Shown here: piece by piece, positions 44,395 to 54,350 of the stretch
How the letters are laid out: every line of letters starts with the position of its first letter
Position numbering within the stretch: the stretch's first letter is position 1
Assembly: GCA_963677185.1 (NCBI GenBank)
Contig: OY781889.1
Location: forward strand, 2,542,001-2,606,000
Direction of reading: 5' to 3'
Source of the DNA: G963677185 sp963677185
GTDB taxonomy: Bacteria; Bacillota; Syntrophomonadia; Syntrophomonadales; Syntrophomonadaceae
DNA: 64,000 nucleotides
Program-made: the position numbers and the translations under genes
Notes under the pieces: generated by a model
What the model was told of the DNA's origin: nothing
Databases searched by the model: none
Seen by the model: only the letters and a program-made list of their open reading frames with translations

Positions 44395-45540
44395 TTAACG
44401 TTGAGGGCTGTTAACGCCCGGATTAATCGTAGAATTATTGCCCGAATCATTCTGGATGCTGGTATTTGCATTATTAGTATTGTTATTCACATTGCTGCTG
44501 TCAGGTTGAGAATTATTCCCGGAGTTGCTGGAGGAGTCCTGACTGTTACTGCTCGAGGGTTTATCAGAGTTGGCTGCATTATTATTGCCTGGCTTTTTAC
44601 TTTCATTATTACCGCTTTCGCTGCTGTTTGTTTGGTCTGCCTGCATGCTCTCAACTGTTTTTTTGTCCTCTTCAAGCATGCGGGCTATTTCCTCATCAGT
44701 ACGCTGCCTGTAGGCCATAACCACAAACAGTTCCTCAAGCTTGTCAAAATCAACCGCTGGATCAATAGCAGCTGTGAGGGTCAATCCATTGGATTCCTTA
44801 ATTACTCGATTAACCGTACCTATAACGATACCTTTCGGATAAATATCGGAGAGACCGGATGTTATCACTGTTTGACCGTTCTTTATCTTCGAATAGAAGG
44901 GTATATTAACCATGCTTAACGTTTTGGTATCGTGCAGACCTTCGACGATTCCATTACATTCCCGGTTCTCTTGAATGGCAACACCCACCGCCATCTGCGG
45001 GTCGGTCAGCAACATAACCTCAGAAGTGTAATGACTCACGCTTATTATTTTACCAGCCAAACCATCCCCGGTAATTACGGCCATATTTACTTGAATACCG
45101 TCGCTTTCGCCTTTATCGATAGTTAAGGTTTGATACCAGTACTTATTGCTTCTGGCAATAACCCGGGATAATTCCAGATCGAAATATTCAAGATTCGCCT
45201 GTTTGAATTGCATGGCTTGAGCAAGCCGTTTGGCCTCATACCGGTATTCGATGAGTTCATGGTTCTTAAGATTCAATTCGGTATTTTCTTTTTGCAGCTG
45301 TTCAATCTGCTGCTGCAATGCTTGCTTCTCGGCAAAATCCGTTCCAAATGAGTCCACCCAGCCGGAAACACCACTGGCGCCATAATAAAATGGCGCCAAT
45401 ATGTCTGCGACCAGCTTTTCAGCGATGGTTACATTGGTTCGGCCGCTCGAAGTGTATATGATTAAGACCGTAATAATGATTAAGGATACAGAAAGTATCC
45501 AAAACGGTCGACTGCGTACAATGTTTTTCAATGCATTCAC
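44395..45540 (-). CDS. mreC: Rod shape-determining protein MreC with Asn/Ser-rich tail
   Basis: A 381-residue protein: cytoplasmic start, one transmembrane helix (WILSVSLIIITVLIIYT, about 14-30), coiled coil (about 70-110, ALQQQIEQLQKENTELNLK), then the MreC beta domains. The last ~80 residues are low complexity, mostly Asn, Ser, Gln, Asp and Pro. MreC is normally about 270-300 residues, so the tail is an addition predicted to lie outside the membrane. Confidence 0.94.
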   Translation of the reverse strand: MNALKNIVRSRPFWILSVSLIIITVLIIYTSSGRTNVTIAEKLVADILAPFYYGASGVSGWVDSFGTDFAEKQALQQQIEQLQKENTELNLKNHELIEYRYEAKRLAQAMQFKQANLEYFDLELSRVIARSNKYWYQTLTIDKGESDGIQVNMAVITGDGLAGKIISVSHYTSEVMLLTDPQMAVGVAIQENRECNGIVEGLHDTKTLSMVNIPFYSKIKNGQTVITSGLSDIYPKGIVIGTVNRVIKESNGLTLTAAIDPAVDFDKLEELFVVMAYRQRTDEEIARMLEEDKKTVESMQADQTNSSESGNNESKKPGNNNAANSDKPSSSNSQDSSSNSGNNSQPDSSNVNNNTNNANTSIQNDSGNNSTINPGVNSPQR

Positions 45541-45546
45541 CTGGTA

Positions 45547-46587
45547 TTAACGCTGATGCCTCTTTGACGGGACCAGAATGCTTTTCAGCGCTTCAATATT
45601 TTCAAGTACTTTCCCGGTGCCTCGTGCAACCGCCAGCAAAGGCTCTTCGCATACCCAGGCTGGTATTTCCGTTTCCTGTGAAATGAGGCGTTCCAGGCTT
45701 CTTAACAGGGCTCCGCCGCCAGCCAATACAATGCCTCTATCGATAATATCAGCGGCAAGCTCAGGCGGCGTTTTTTCCAGGCAGTTTTTAATGTTTTCAA
45801 CTATCTGCTCTAACGGCTCGCGCAGAGCGATATTAACCTCGTATGATGACACCGGCACCGTCCTGGGCAATCCTGTTATCAGATCCCTGCCTCTAACCTC
45901 GTATATCTGCTCAGGGCCGTCTATCATGGCGCATCCAATTAATATCTTGATGGTTTCAGCTGTCCTCTCACCAATTAGCAGACTATAAGTCCGGCGCAGA
46001 TGGTTTATTATGGCGTCATCCATTTTGTCTCCCGCCACACGTATGGATTTGGAGGTTACAATCCCGCCCAGCGAAATAACTGCAACCTCTGTAGTGCCGC
46101 CGCCGATATCTACAATCATGTTCCCAATGGCTTCGCCAACTGGCAGATTAGCCCCAATGGCAGCGGCCATAGGCTCTTCTATTAGATATGCTTCCCTTGC
46201 TCCGGCTGCAATAGCAGCCTCGCGAACGGCTCTCTCCTCCACTGTTGTACAACCGCTGGGTATACTGGTAATAACCCTGGGTTTCATAAAGGGATTGTTG
46301 CGCCCCATGGACTTGTTGATAAAGTAGCGCAGCATCGCTTGCGTAATATCAAAATCAGCAATTACTCCGTCTTTCATCGGCCTGGTGGCCACTATATTCC
46401 CGGGAGTTCGCCCGATCATCTTTTTTGCTTCTTCGCCTACGGCCAGAACCTTGTTGGTGTCTTGATCAACAGCCACGACTGAAGGCTCAATCAGGGTAAC
46501 CCCCCGTCCCCGCATATAAACAAGCGTATTTGCTGTTCCCAGATCTATGCCCAGATCCCTGGAAACGTTAAGGTTAAAAAATGCCAC
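45547..46587 (-). CDS. mreB: Rod shape-determining protein MreB (actin homologue)
   Basis: A 346-residue actin-fold ATPase that positions the lateral wall machinery. Nucleotide motifs: DLGIDLGTANTLVY, IVDIGGGTTEVAVISLGG and GIVLAGGGALLRSLE. The GTG at 46587 has GGGAGG upstream and gives the family start; a longer frame from 46647 overlaps radC. It is the first gene of mreBCD. Confidence 0.97.
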   Translation of the reverse strand: MAFFNLNVSRDLGIDLGTANTLVYMRGRGVTLIEPSVVAVDQDTNKVLAVGEEAKKMIGRTPGNIVATRPMKDGVIADFDITQAMLRYFINKSMGRNNPFMKPRVITSIPSGCTTVEERAVREAAIAAGAREAYLIEEPMAAAIGANLPVGEAIGNMIVDIGGGTTEVAVISLGGIVTSKSIRVAGDKMDDAIINHLRRTYSLLIGERTAETIKILIGCAMIDGPEQIYEVRGRDLITGLPRTVPVSSYEVNIALREPLEQIVENIKNCLEKTPPELAADIIDRGIVLAGGGALLRSLERLISQETEIPAWVCEEPLLAVARGTGKVLENIEALKSILVPSKRHQR

Positions 46588-46616
46588 TGGATTTCCTCCC
46601 TGCCCTGCAGTAAGAG

Positions 46617-47303
46617 CTAAAATAAACCTTTCGATTTGAGGCTGCAAAAACAGCCGTCCCCGATTATAACATGATCAAACAATGTTATCCCCAGCAGTTC
46701 CCCTGCTTCAGCGATCTTTTTACTTACCTCTACATCTTTGGCGCTTGGTGTCGGATCGCCGCTCGGGTGATTGTGCACCAGGATTATTGAGGCTGCACTC
46801 TTTTTAACTGCGGGCTTAAAAACCTCTCTAGGGTGAATAAGCGAACTGGATAGCCCGCCTACGGATATACTTTCGTTGCTAATCACGCCGCCCCTGGTGT
46901 CAAGATAGACCGCTTTCAAGTGTTCCCGGTCATAATATCTCATTTCTTCCATAAAAAGGCTGCATACATCTTCGGGGCAGGTTACCACTTTTCGGCCCAT
47001 TGTCTCTCCGGCCAGGCGCTGCCCCAGTTCAAGTGCGGTCTGAATCTCTAATGCCTTGACCAGACCGATGCCCTTTTCCTGCATCAGCTCTTCAATACTG
47101 GCTTCTTTCAAGGCCCTGAGGCATTTATATTTTACAAGCAAATGATGAGCCAGTTCAATCGCGCTCTGGGATTGACTTCCCGACCTGATAATCATGGCCA
47201 GCAATTCTGTATCGCTTAAAGAATTCAAGCCGTTTTTCAGGGCTTTTTCCCGGGGCCGCATATCACTGGGAAGACTTTTAATTGGATAGCTTCTATCGCT
47301 CAA
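46617..47303 (-). CDS. radC: RadC family JAMM-domain protein
   Basis: A 228-residue protein with a UvrC-like HhH region at the N-terminus (ELMQEKGIGLVKALEIQTAL) and a JAMM metal motif (VHNHPSGDPTPSAKD) near 173-187. The original DNA-repair role of RadC is doubted, so the function stays open. TTG start at 47303 overlaps the maf stop codon. GGAGAAC precedes it. Confidence 0.94.
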   Translation of the reverse strand: MSDRSYPIKSLPSDMRPREKALKNGLNSLSDTELLAMIIRSGSQSQSAIELAHHLLVKYKCLRALKEASIEELMQEKGIGLVKALEIQTALELGQRLAGETMGRKVVTCPEDVCSLFMEEMRYYDREHLKAVYLDTRGGVISNESISVGGLSSSLIHPREVFKPAVKKSAASIILVHNHPSGDPTPSAKDVEVSKKIAEAGELLGITLFDHVIIGDGCFCSLKSKGLF

Positions 47304-47890
47304 TGGTTAGTTCTCCAGATGTCAATGCCGGCCTGCAATAGTAATGATCTTAATAAATTCAACGGCAGGCCTACAACATTATAATAGCATCCGTCAATGC
47401 GCTCAATTAAAAACGCACCGCAACCCTGGATGCCATATGCCCCTGCTTTATCATAGCATTCTCCCCGGTCTGCATAAGCTTCGATTTCATATTCCTCCAA
47501 CCGACGGAAAAACACCCTGGTCTTTTCGACAGCGGAATACAAAGCCTGGCTGGCACTATCCATTAAGCACATCCCGGTAATAACCAGGTGTTCTTTTCCG
47601 TTCAGTGCTGTTAGCATGCTTATTGCTTCGTCCCGGTTGCCCGGTTTCCCAAATACCTTGTTTTCGAGCATTACAACCGTGTCAGCGGCTACAATCATTT
47701 CATAACCAGGATTGTCTACAACTGCTTGAGCAGCTTTGCGTCTGGCTATATCCATTACAGCATCTTCATGGCTGGTATTCCCGGACCATTCTTCATCGAT
47801 TTCGCATGAATACTGGATGAAATCAATGCCGGTCATTTTCATTAATGCAACTCGTCTGGGTGATGCTGATGCGAGAATTACCTTTTTCAT
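47300..47890 (-). CDS. maf: Maf-family nucleoside triphosphate pyrophosphatase
   Basis: A 196-residue protein with ILASASPRRVALM at the start, AADTVVMLENKVFGKP (metal-binding Asp), and YDKAGAYGIQGCGA. Maf enzymes hydrolyse dTTP/UTP or modified nucleotides. It precedes radC-mreBCD as in many Bacillota. Confidence 0.96.
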   Translation of the reverse strand: MKKVILASASPRRVALMKMTGIDFIQYSCEIDEEWSGNTSHEDAVMDIARRKAAQAVVDNPGYEMIVAADTVVMLENKVFGKPGNRDEAISMLTALNGKEHLVITGMCLMDSASQALYSAVEKTRVFFRRLEEYEIEAYADRGECYDKAGAYGIQGCGAFLIERIDGCYYNVVGLPLNLLRSLLLQAGIDIWRTNH

Positions 47891-47901
47891 AAACGTCCTG
47901 C

Positions 47902-48168
47902 TTATATTCTGCGATAGGCCACATAAGCCATAATCATTCCCAGAATAGTGAAAAGGCTCATGCTAAATGAAAATCCGAAAGTCAGGGTAAAAATGCTTAA
48001 ATCAAGGGTTACCGGAGAAAGCCCAATATTTTTCGGAAGTCCCAGACTTTGCATGGCAGGAATCCAGCGAATAATAATTTCTCCAACTATGCTTCCGGTT
48101 ATGCCGCCTATTATCAATAAGAAAACCAGTTTGAACCATCCTGGCTGTGCCTGTCTGCCAGAAGTCAC
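47902..48168 (-). CDS. DUF4321 small membrane protein
   Basis: An 88-residue protein with two transmembrane helices (FKLVFLLIIGGITGSIVGEI and a C-terminal MSLFTILGMIMAYVAY). The segment between them ends in DLSIFTLTFGFSF. DUF4321 proteins often lie directly upstream of maf in Clostridia. GTG start with GGGAGGTAA upstream. Confidence 0.8.
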   Translation of the reverse strand: MTSGRQAQPGWFKLVFLLIIGGITGSIVGEIIIRWIPAMQSLGLPKNIGLSPVTLDLSIFTLTFGFSFSMSLFTILGMIMAYVAYRRI

Positions 48169-48233
48169 CTGCGTTACCTCCCTAATTTATCTAATTGAGT
48201 GTAGCATTAGAGGCACTTAAAAACAAGACAGGC

Positions 48234-48258
48234 AAAAAAAATAGCCCGTTACCGGGCT
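48234..48258 (-). terminator. Intrinsic terminator after rex
   Basis: On the minus strand, AGCCCG pairs with CGGGCT around a 4-nt loop and is followed by an A/T-run rich in T. Confidence 0.8.
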
Positions 48259-48280
48259 GTACAACGGTTGTTATCACATA

Positions 48281-48913
48281 TTATTGTATTTTTGCGGCCA
48301 AATTAAAGCTTAACACTTCAATGTTAACGGATAAATCGACGTTTCTAAGTACCACTCCATAAGGAACCTTGAGTACGCGGGGGGAAAAATTAAGTATTGC
48401 TTCCACTCCCGACTTAACCAGAATATCAGTTACATCCTGGGCTGATGAGGCCGGGACAGTTATCACTCCCAGGGTGATCTGCTTTTCTTTAATCTGATTG
48501 GCCAGCTTTGCCAGTGGTTCAACGGTGCAACCGCTTAATTCCTTGCCTATAATGCCAGCATTGACGTCATAGATTCCCTGGACCGTAAAACCCCTTTCCT
48601 TAAAGCCTTCATAAAGGGCCAGGGCTGACCCGAGCTTGCCTGCACCAATAATGGCGATGTTCCACTTCCTGTCCAAGCCCAGAATCTTCATTAGATGACC
48701 ATATAGCTCGCCTACTTTATAGCCGACCCCTCTGGTCCCGAATTCGCCAAAATATGCCAGGTCTTTCCTGACCTGGGCCGAACTTACTCCAACACCTTTG
48801 GCTATTTCACTGGAAGATATGGTATCAACATTTTCATCCAGCAATTGTTTTAAGTAGCGCGAATAGATAGATAGCCGCATTACGGTAGCTTCAGGAATTT
48901 TATACGCTTTCAT
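48281..48913 (-). CDS. rex: Redox-sensing transcriptional repressor Rex
   Basis: A 210-residue regulator. Winged-helix DNA-binding domain first (SSSEIAKGVGVSSAQVRKDL), then a Rossmann domain that senses NADH/NAD (IAIIGAGKLGSALA). In Clostridia, Rex represses fermentation and butyrate-type genes when NAD is high. The ATG at 48913 has GAGGAG upstream; an earlier in-frame start at 49003 would add 30 residues with no such site. Its promoter is at 48975-49003. Confidence 0.96.
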   Translation of the reverse strand: MKAYKIPEATVMRLSIYSRYLKQLLDENVDTISSSEIAKGVGVSSAQVRKDLAYFGEFGTRGVGYKVGELYGHLMKILGLDRKWNIAIIGAGKLGSALALYEGFKERGFTVQGIYDVNAGIIGKELSGCTVEPLAKLANQIKEKQITLGVITVPASSAQDVTDILVKSGVEAILNFSPRVLKVPYGVVLRNVDLSVNIEVLSFNLAAKIQ

Positions 48914-48974
48914 TAACAGGCTCCTCATTTCAGATTTGGTATAATACCGTGCAATCATTATGATATATATTAAT

Positions 48975-49003
48975 ATACTACAATTATGTGAATGAATTAT
49001 CAA
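48975..49003 (-). promoter_or_regulatory. Promoter of rex
   Basis: On the minus strand: TTGATA, 17-nt spacer, TAGTAT. Confidence 0.65.
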
Positions 49004-49019
49004 AAAAGCAATACAAATC

Positions 49020-50351
49020 TCAAAACAAGCTTTTATCTCGCATAAAAAGCTCTCTCACCGGTGCGGCCAGGTAAAAAGATCCTGTTACAAGCAGGTATTC
49101 ATCGCTGGCCAGCCCTGATTCCGCAGCCCTTACAGCGTCGTCAATCGACTCGATAATCTGGACCGGACTGGACGGATTACAGTCCCTGAATATATACGCC
49201 GACTCCTTCCATAAACGGCTGCGTTCGCTAAGCGGCCTGCTGATATAACAGCGTGCGGTGCCTGGCGCAAGCTCGGCGAGTATTTGAGAACGCTCCTTGT
49301 CATCAAGAAAACCGCATAGCATAACCCTTTTCATGCCCGGAACGATTAGCTGCAGCGATGCAGCCAACTGCCTGGCTGCATCCGGATTGTGCGCCAGATC
49401 CAATACCACCAGGGGGCTTTGGTTTATGAATTCCATCCTGCCGGCCAGGTTGGTTTCGGCAATAGCCTTTAGAAGATCACCGAGCCTGAAGCTGAAACCC
49501 TGGTCTCGAAGCTCCTGCAGAGCACAGATGCTCAAGGCGAGATTGTCCAGCTGGTGCAGCCCGCGGAGCCCGAATAAAACATCGCTAGCCTGAATTGCCG
49601 GTCCGGATATGTCTATTATCGGCCTAAAGCAATCGTCATAGCTCTTGATTTCCAGGCGATAATTGCTGCTGTTCAGCACCCGGGATCCTGATGCGCATGC
49701 TTTCTGCATTATTGCTGTTCTGGCCTCATTGCCCAGATTTCCAATGGCTACCGGAACACCCCTTTTTATGATGCCCGCCTTGTTGCAGGCTATTTCAGCC
49801 AGGCTATTTCCTAATAAGGCAGTATGGTCCAGGCTTATACTGGTAATCACTGATAAAACAGGACTAATCACGTTAGTAGCGTCATAAATCCCGCCCAGTC
49901 CAGTTTCAAGCACCAGAATTTCAGGACGAACCTTCTGGTAATATACGAAGGCTGCTGCGGTAAGCAATTCGAACTCAGTGGGTTTTTCCCCGTGTTTTCG
50001 GTACATTTCCCGTCCGGCCTCAATTGCCGCCTCCAGGCAGGAAGCCAGTTCATCACGGCTTATGGCCTGGCCGTTCAGCAGAAAGCGCTCACAGTAGGAG
50101 TGAATATGGGGAGACATGTAACAACCGGTGTTCCAGCCCGCTTCTTTCAGCACCCGCCATATTAAAGTGCTGCAGCTTCCTTTTCCGTTGGTTCCTGCAA
50201 TGTGAACCACCGGCAAACCTTCTTCCGGATGGCCGAGGATTTCCAAAAGGCGCTCAATGCGCTCCAGACCTAAACGCCATCCCGGGGCAGATTCAGATGC
50301 AAGCAGCGCACCAATGCGTTCTTCAAGGATAGCCGGATCATCATTTTTCAT
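49020..50351 (-). CDS. folC: Folylpolyglutamate synthase/dihydrofolate synthase
   Basis: A 443-residue Mur-ligase-type enzyme. P-loop IAGTNGKGSCSTLI (about 51-64), ATP and folate segments LVLETGLGGIYDATNV and VVLDLAHNPDAARQLA. It adds glutamate to folates, and possibly makes dihydrofolate. It follows valS on the same strand, as in many Bacillota. GAGGCG precedes the ATG. Confidence 0.96.
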   Translation of the reverse strand: MKNDDPAILEERIGALLASESAPGWRLGLERIERLLEILGHPEEGLPVVHIAGTNGKGSCSTLIWRVLKEAGWNTGCYMSPHIHSYCERFLLNGQAISRDELASCLEAAIEAGREMYRKHGEKPTEFELLTAAAFVYYQKVRPEILVLETGLGGIYDATNVISPVLSVITSISLDHTALLGNSLAEIACNKAGIIKRGVPVAIGNLGNEARTAIMQKACASGSRVLNSSNYRLEIKSYDDCFRPIIDISGPAIQASDVLFGLRGLHQLDNLALSICALQELRDQGFSFRLGDLLKAIAETNLAGRMEFINQSPLVVLDLAHNPDAARQLAASLQLIVPGMKRVMLCGFLDDKERSQILAELAPGTARCYISRPLSERSRLWKESAYIFRDCNPSSPVQIIESIDDAVRAAESGLASDEYLLVTGSFYLAAPVRELFMRDKSLF

Positions 50352-50388
50352 TAATTATTTCGCCTCAAATGTGGTGTTTATTTCTGGC

Positions 50389-50446
50389 AAAGCCCTGCAA
50401 GGCTTCCTTGCGGGCTTTACCATCCGGCAGGCTTCACTCCTGCCGG
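50389..50446. other. Two adjacent hairpins at the valS-folC junction
   Basis: First stem 50389-50418 (AAAGCCC-TGCAAGG with CCTTGCGGGCTTT, near-perfect). Second stem 50424-50446 (CCGGCAGG with CCTGCCGG), which overlaps the valS stop. No T-run follows on the minus strand, so it is more likely an RNA-processing or attenuating element than a terminator. Confidence 0.5.
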
Positions 50447-53094
50447 GCTTGCAAGACGTTTATACGTTTCAGCAAACCATCACGTTTGGTTATTAACTCT
50501 TCAACCCTGCCTTTTTCTTTGGCCACAACCTCCGCCGGAGCCCTGGCAGTAAACTTCTCATTTTGCAGCTTGGCTTCGATTTTAGATATATCGGCTAAAA
50601 CGTTGTTCAGCTCCTTGGTCAGGCGGGCAGTTTCCTTTTCGAAATCGATCAGGCCAGCCAGAGGGACCAGGATTTCACAGTACGGAAGGACAGCTGAAGC
50701 GCATACCATGCTTGGATCTGCTACATAATCGGCAATAGTCAGTTTGTTCAGCCGGGCCATTCGCGAAATATAGGCAGAGCAACTGCTTATATCGCTTGCT
50801 ATGCCATTATCACTGGATACTACCAGGCATTCAACACTGCTTCCCGGATTAACCACAAATTCCGAGCGGACATTTCTTATCGCTCTTATTATTTCCATGG
50901 CCCTGTTCATGGATTCCACCGCTGAATCATCCTGAAAATCCGGACGGATTTGCGGCCATGATTCCAACATCAGCGTAACCGAGTGACCCGGCAGGTACTG
51001 GTATATTTCTTCACTGATAAACGGCATGAACGGGTGCAGCAGCTTGACAATGTCCGTAAGCACCAGACACAAAACATTTTGAACCACAGCGCGGCGTCCT
51101 TTATCATCGGAATTCAGATCGCCTTTTACAAGCTCGATATACCAGTCGCAGAATTCGTCCCAGATAAAATCATAAAGCCTACTGGCAGCTTCTCCATGAT
51201 CAAACAGTTCCAGAGAATCCGTTATCGTAGCTATACACTTGTTCAGGCGGGAAAACATCCACCGGTCAGCGGTGCTCAGGTCGTCACGCTTCAATTCACG
51301 GCCTTCAAACGCCTGTAGATTCATTATTACAAAGCGTGATGCGTTCCATATCTTGTTGGCAAAATTCCTGGTATTCTCAACCTTGTCCCAGTGGAAACGG
51401 ATATCATTTCCGGGTGTGGAACCGGTAACCAGCGAAAAGCGCAGGGTATCAGCTCCGTATTTATCAATTACTTCAATTGGATCAATGCCGTTGCCCAGCG
51501 ATTTGCTCATCTTGCGACCCAGCCCGTCCATTATGAGACCATGGATATTAACGAATTCAAAGGGTATTTTGCCGGTGAACTCAAGTCCCGAGAATATCAT
51601 ACGGGCTACCCAGAAGAAAATAATGTCTCTGCCGGTAACCAAAACCGTAGTTGGGTAGAAATATTTCAGGTCATGACTGGAAGCATCCGGCCAGCCCATG
51701 GTTGAGAACGGCCATAGTGCGCTGGAAAACCAGGTATCCAGCACATCTTCGTCCTGACGTAATTCTTTGTTTGAACAGGATGGGCAGGCTTCTGGATCAT
51801 TACGGCTGCAAATTATTTCACCGCAGTCGTCGCAATACCAGACTGGAATCCGGTGTCCCCACCATAATTGACGGGAAATGCACCAATCCCTTATATTTTC
51901 CATCCAGCTGACATAAATGCGGGTGAAACGTTCTGGAACAAATTTTATATCCCCTTCTTTCACCGCTCTAATCGCCGGTTCAGCCAGGGGTTTCATTTTT
52001 ACAAACCATTGCCGTGACACCAGGGGTTCGATGGTGGTGTCACAACGGTGACAATGACCCACTGCATGCTGGTGTTCTTCGATTTTAACCAGCAGACCCT
52101 GGGCTTCCAGATCCTCAACCACCTTCTTGCGGCATTCATAACGGTCCATCCCATTGTAAATGCCGGCATTCTCGTTCATGGTTGCATCGTTGTTCATTAC
52201 CACCAGGGTTTCGAGCTTATGGCGGAACCCTATTTCAAAATCGTTGGGATCATGGGCGGGAGTCACTTTTACCGCTCCGGTCCCAAACTCCCTGTCAACA
52301 TATTCGTCTGCAACCACCGGTATGTTGCGGTTCATAAGTGGAAGCACCACATTCTTGCCTATCAAGCGGCTGTAGCGCGAATCTTCCGGATGCACCGCCA
52401 CCCCCGTATCTCCCAGCATGGTTTCGGGGCGCGTCGTAGCAACAATGACAAAACTGTCTCCGTCTTCCGACGGATATTTTATATGCCAGAGCTTTCCTTC
52501 AGTGTCTTGATGTTCCACTTCTATGTCAGATATAGCAGTATGGCACTTGGGACACCAGTTGATGATATAATCGCCCTGATAGATTAGCCCTTTTTCGTAT
52601 AGATGAACAAAGGCTTCCCGAACCGCCCGGGAACAGCCCTCATCCATGGTAAAACGCTCCCTGGTCCAATCGCAGGAGGAACCTAAAAGACTCAACTGTT
52701 CGCTTATTTTGCTGCCATACAGGTTCTTCCAATCCCAAACCCGCTCCAGGAATTTTTCCCTTCCCAGGTCCCAGCGACTCAGGCCTTCTGACTGCAAGCT
52801 TTCTTCCACCCGGGCCTGGGTGGCAATACCGGCATGGTCGGTACCCGGCAGCCATAGAACATTAAATCCCTGCATCCTTTTAAAACGGCTCAGGATGTCT
52901 TGCAGAGCATTGTCCTGGGCATGGCCTAAATGCAGCTGTCCGGTTACGTTAGGTGGTGGCATTACTATGGAAAAACCTGGCTTGTCGCTGTCCATGGAGG
53001 GCATAAAATATCCGGCATCCTTCCATATCGCATACCATTTCTTCTCCACCGAATGCGGATCATAAACACTGGCCAGTATTGTAGCCGCGGTCAT
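50434..53094 (-). CDS. valS: Valyl-tRNA synthetase
   Basis: An 886-residue class I synthetase. HIGH-type motif in PPNVTGQLHLGHA (about 48-60), KMSKS in GLGRKMSKSLGNG (near 525), editing domain between, and the C-terminal coiled coil (EKETARLTKELNNVLADISK). All expected domains are present. AGGAGG precedes the ATG. No T-box leader is visible in the region upstream. Confidence 0.98.
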   Translation of the reverse strand: MTAATILASVYDPHSVEKKWYAIWKDAGYFMPSMDSDKPGFSIVMPPPNVTGQLHLGHAQDNALQDILSRFKRMQGFNVLWLPGTDHAGIATQARVEESLQSEGLSRWDLGREKFLERVWDWKNLYGSKISEQLSLLGSSCDWTRERFTMDEGCSRAVREAFVHLYEKGLIYQGDYIINWCPKCHTAISDIEVEHQDTEGKLWHIKYPSEDGDSFVIVATTRPETMLGDTGVAVHPEDSRYSRLIGKNVVLPLMNRNIPVVADEYVDREFGTGAVKVTPAHDPNDFEIGFRHKLETLVVMNNDATMNENAGIYNGMDRYECRKKVVEDLEAQGLLVKIEEHQHAVGHCHRCDTTIEPLVSRQWFVKMKPLAEPAIRAVKEGDIKFVPERFTRIYVSWMENIRDWCISRQLWWGHRIPVWYCDDCGEIICSRNDPEACPSCSNKELRQDEDVLDTWFSSALWPFSTMGWPDASSHDLKYFYPTTVLVTGRDIIFFWVARMIFSGLEFTGKIPFEFVNIHGLIMDGLGRKMSKSLGNGIDPIEVIDKYGADTLRFSLVTGSTPGNDIRFHWDKVENTRNFANKIWNASRFVIMNLQAFEGRELKRDDLSTADRWMFSRLNKCIATITDSLELFDHGEAASRLYDFIWDEFCDWYIELVKGDLNSDDKGRRAVVQNVLCLVLTDIVKLLHPFMPFISEEIYQYLPGHSVTLMLESWPQIRPDFQDDSAVESMNRAMEIIRAIRNVRSEFVVNPGSSVECLVVSSDNGIASDISSCSAYISRMARLNKLTIADYVADPSMVCASAVLPYCEILVPLAGLIDFEKETARLTKELNNVLADISKIEAKLQNEKFTARAPAEVVAKEKGRVEELITKRDGLLKRINVLQARQE

Positions 53095-53154
53095 CGCTTC
53101 AACCTCCTAGCATTCATTGGCTTAATTTAGTACATTTATATATGTGACGCATCA

Positions 53155-53183
53155 ATTGTACTTAATTCCGCGGAAACAGTCAA
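53155..53183 (-). promoter_or_regulatory. Promoter of valS-folC
   Basis: On the minus strand: TTGACT, 17-nt spacer, TACAAT. The start would lie about 54 nt before the valS ATG. Confidence 0.75.
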
Positions 53184-53341
53184 AAAATATGTATTTACGA
53201 TTCATAAATCCCATATCTTTGGTATAATCAGACTAGACAAGCACTTTAATTGACAGAAACCATTTATACTAATACTCCTTCTTACCGTTCAAGTAAGCAT
53301 TGCTGTTACGTTCCTATATATTTAATAAAGGGGGATTAATT

Positions 53342-54268
53342 GTGGCCGATGATGAAAAAAAAGGGATACTGCTTGAAAGCGGTACCAACGAGATGGAAAT
53401 TGTCGAGTTCAGTGTCGGAGCCAGCGAGTTTGGAATTAATGTAATAAAAGTGCGGGAAATTATCAATTGCGTGCCCACCACTCATCTTCCGCAGACTCAT
53501 CCCTGTGTTGAAGGCCTGATTAAACTGCGCGGAGAAATCATGAGCGTAATCGATCTGGCTCTTTTTCTCGGGTATCCGCCTTCTGAAGAACCCGATAAAG
53601 ATTTTTTCATAATCACAGAGTTTAACCGAATGAAAGTGGGCTTCAGAGTACATTCAGTTTCTCGCATCCATCGCATTTCCTGGGACCAAATTGAAAGCCC
53701 CGACCGGGTGGCTTCAGCCGCTGCTAGCGGATGCACCGTAGGCATCGTAAAAATGGAAGAACGGATTATTCTTCTGCTAGATTTCGAGAAAATTGTTACT
53801 GACATCAACCCCCGCCTCGGTTTTCAGGTTGATACGATTAGAAACCTTCCCAAACGCGACCGCAGCCAGGTAAAAGTCGTTGCGGTAGAAGATTCGGAAA
53901 CCCTGCGCTCATATATTAAAGATTTGCTGGTTCAAGCTGGCTATGAACAGTTGCGTTTCTTTGCCAACGGAGCCGATGCATGGAACTACCTGGAAAACAC
54001 TGCCGATGTAAAAGGCGACGACTTCATAAACGATGTAAATATAGTGATTACAGACATCGAAATGCCTCAAATGGATGGACACCATTTGACCAAACGCATT
54101 AAGGATCACCGCGTTCTCGGGAAGCTTCCGGTGGTTATTTTTTCTTCATTGATTACGGACGACTTGCTTCATAAGGGTGAATCAGTCGGAGCCAACGCCC
54201 AGATCAGCAAACCCCAGTTCAATGAACTTGCATTGATAATGGATGATATTGTTTTCGGGCAGCAGTAG
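53342..54268 (+). CDS. cheV: Chemotaxis protein CheV (CheW plus receiver domain)
   Basis: A 308-residue protein. CheW-like coupling domain (about 15-155: MEIVEFSVGASEFGINVIKVREI, LIKLRGEIMSVIDLALFLG) followed by a response-regulator receiver domain (175-305). The receiver has the acidic pair in AVEDSE, the phospho-acceptor Asp in ITDIEMPQMDG, and Lys in ISKPQF. It couples receptors to CheA and aids adaptation. It stands alone without other che genes. GTG at 53342 with AAAGGGGG upstream. A TATAAT at 53223 lacks a -35, so the promoter is unclear. Confidence 0.92.
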   Translation: MADDEKKGILLESGTNEMEIVEFSVGASEFGINVIKVREIINCVPTTHLPQTHPCVEGLIKLRGEIMSVIDLALFLGYPPSEEPDKDFFIITEFNRMKVGFRVHSVSRIHRISWDQIESPDRVASAAASGCTVGIVKMEERIILLLDFEKIVTDINPRLGFQVDTIRNLPKRDRSQVKVVAVEDSETLRSYIKDLLVQAGYEQLRFFANGADAWNYLENTADVKGDDFINDVNIVITDIEMPQMDGHHLTKRIKDHRVLGKLPVVIFSSLITDDLLHKGESVGANAQISKPQFNELALIMDDIVFGQQ

Positions 54269-54350
54269 CCGGCAGGCTGCTTGTTCTCCCTTTCTTATTC
54301 TGCAGCCAGCAAGCTGTTAAAGTAGTTCATAAGAAAATTCGCCTTGAGCA

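Noticed and set aside
53095..53300. T-box leader for valS
   Set aside because: No T-box sequence (AGGGTGGNACCGCG) or specifier-loop structure could be found on the minus strand.
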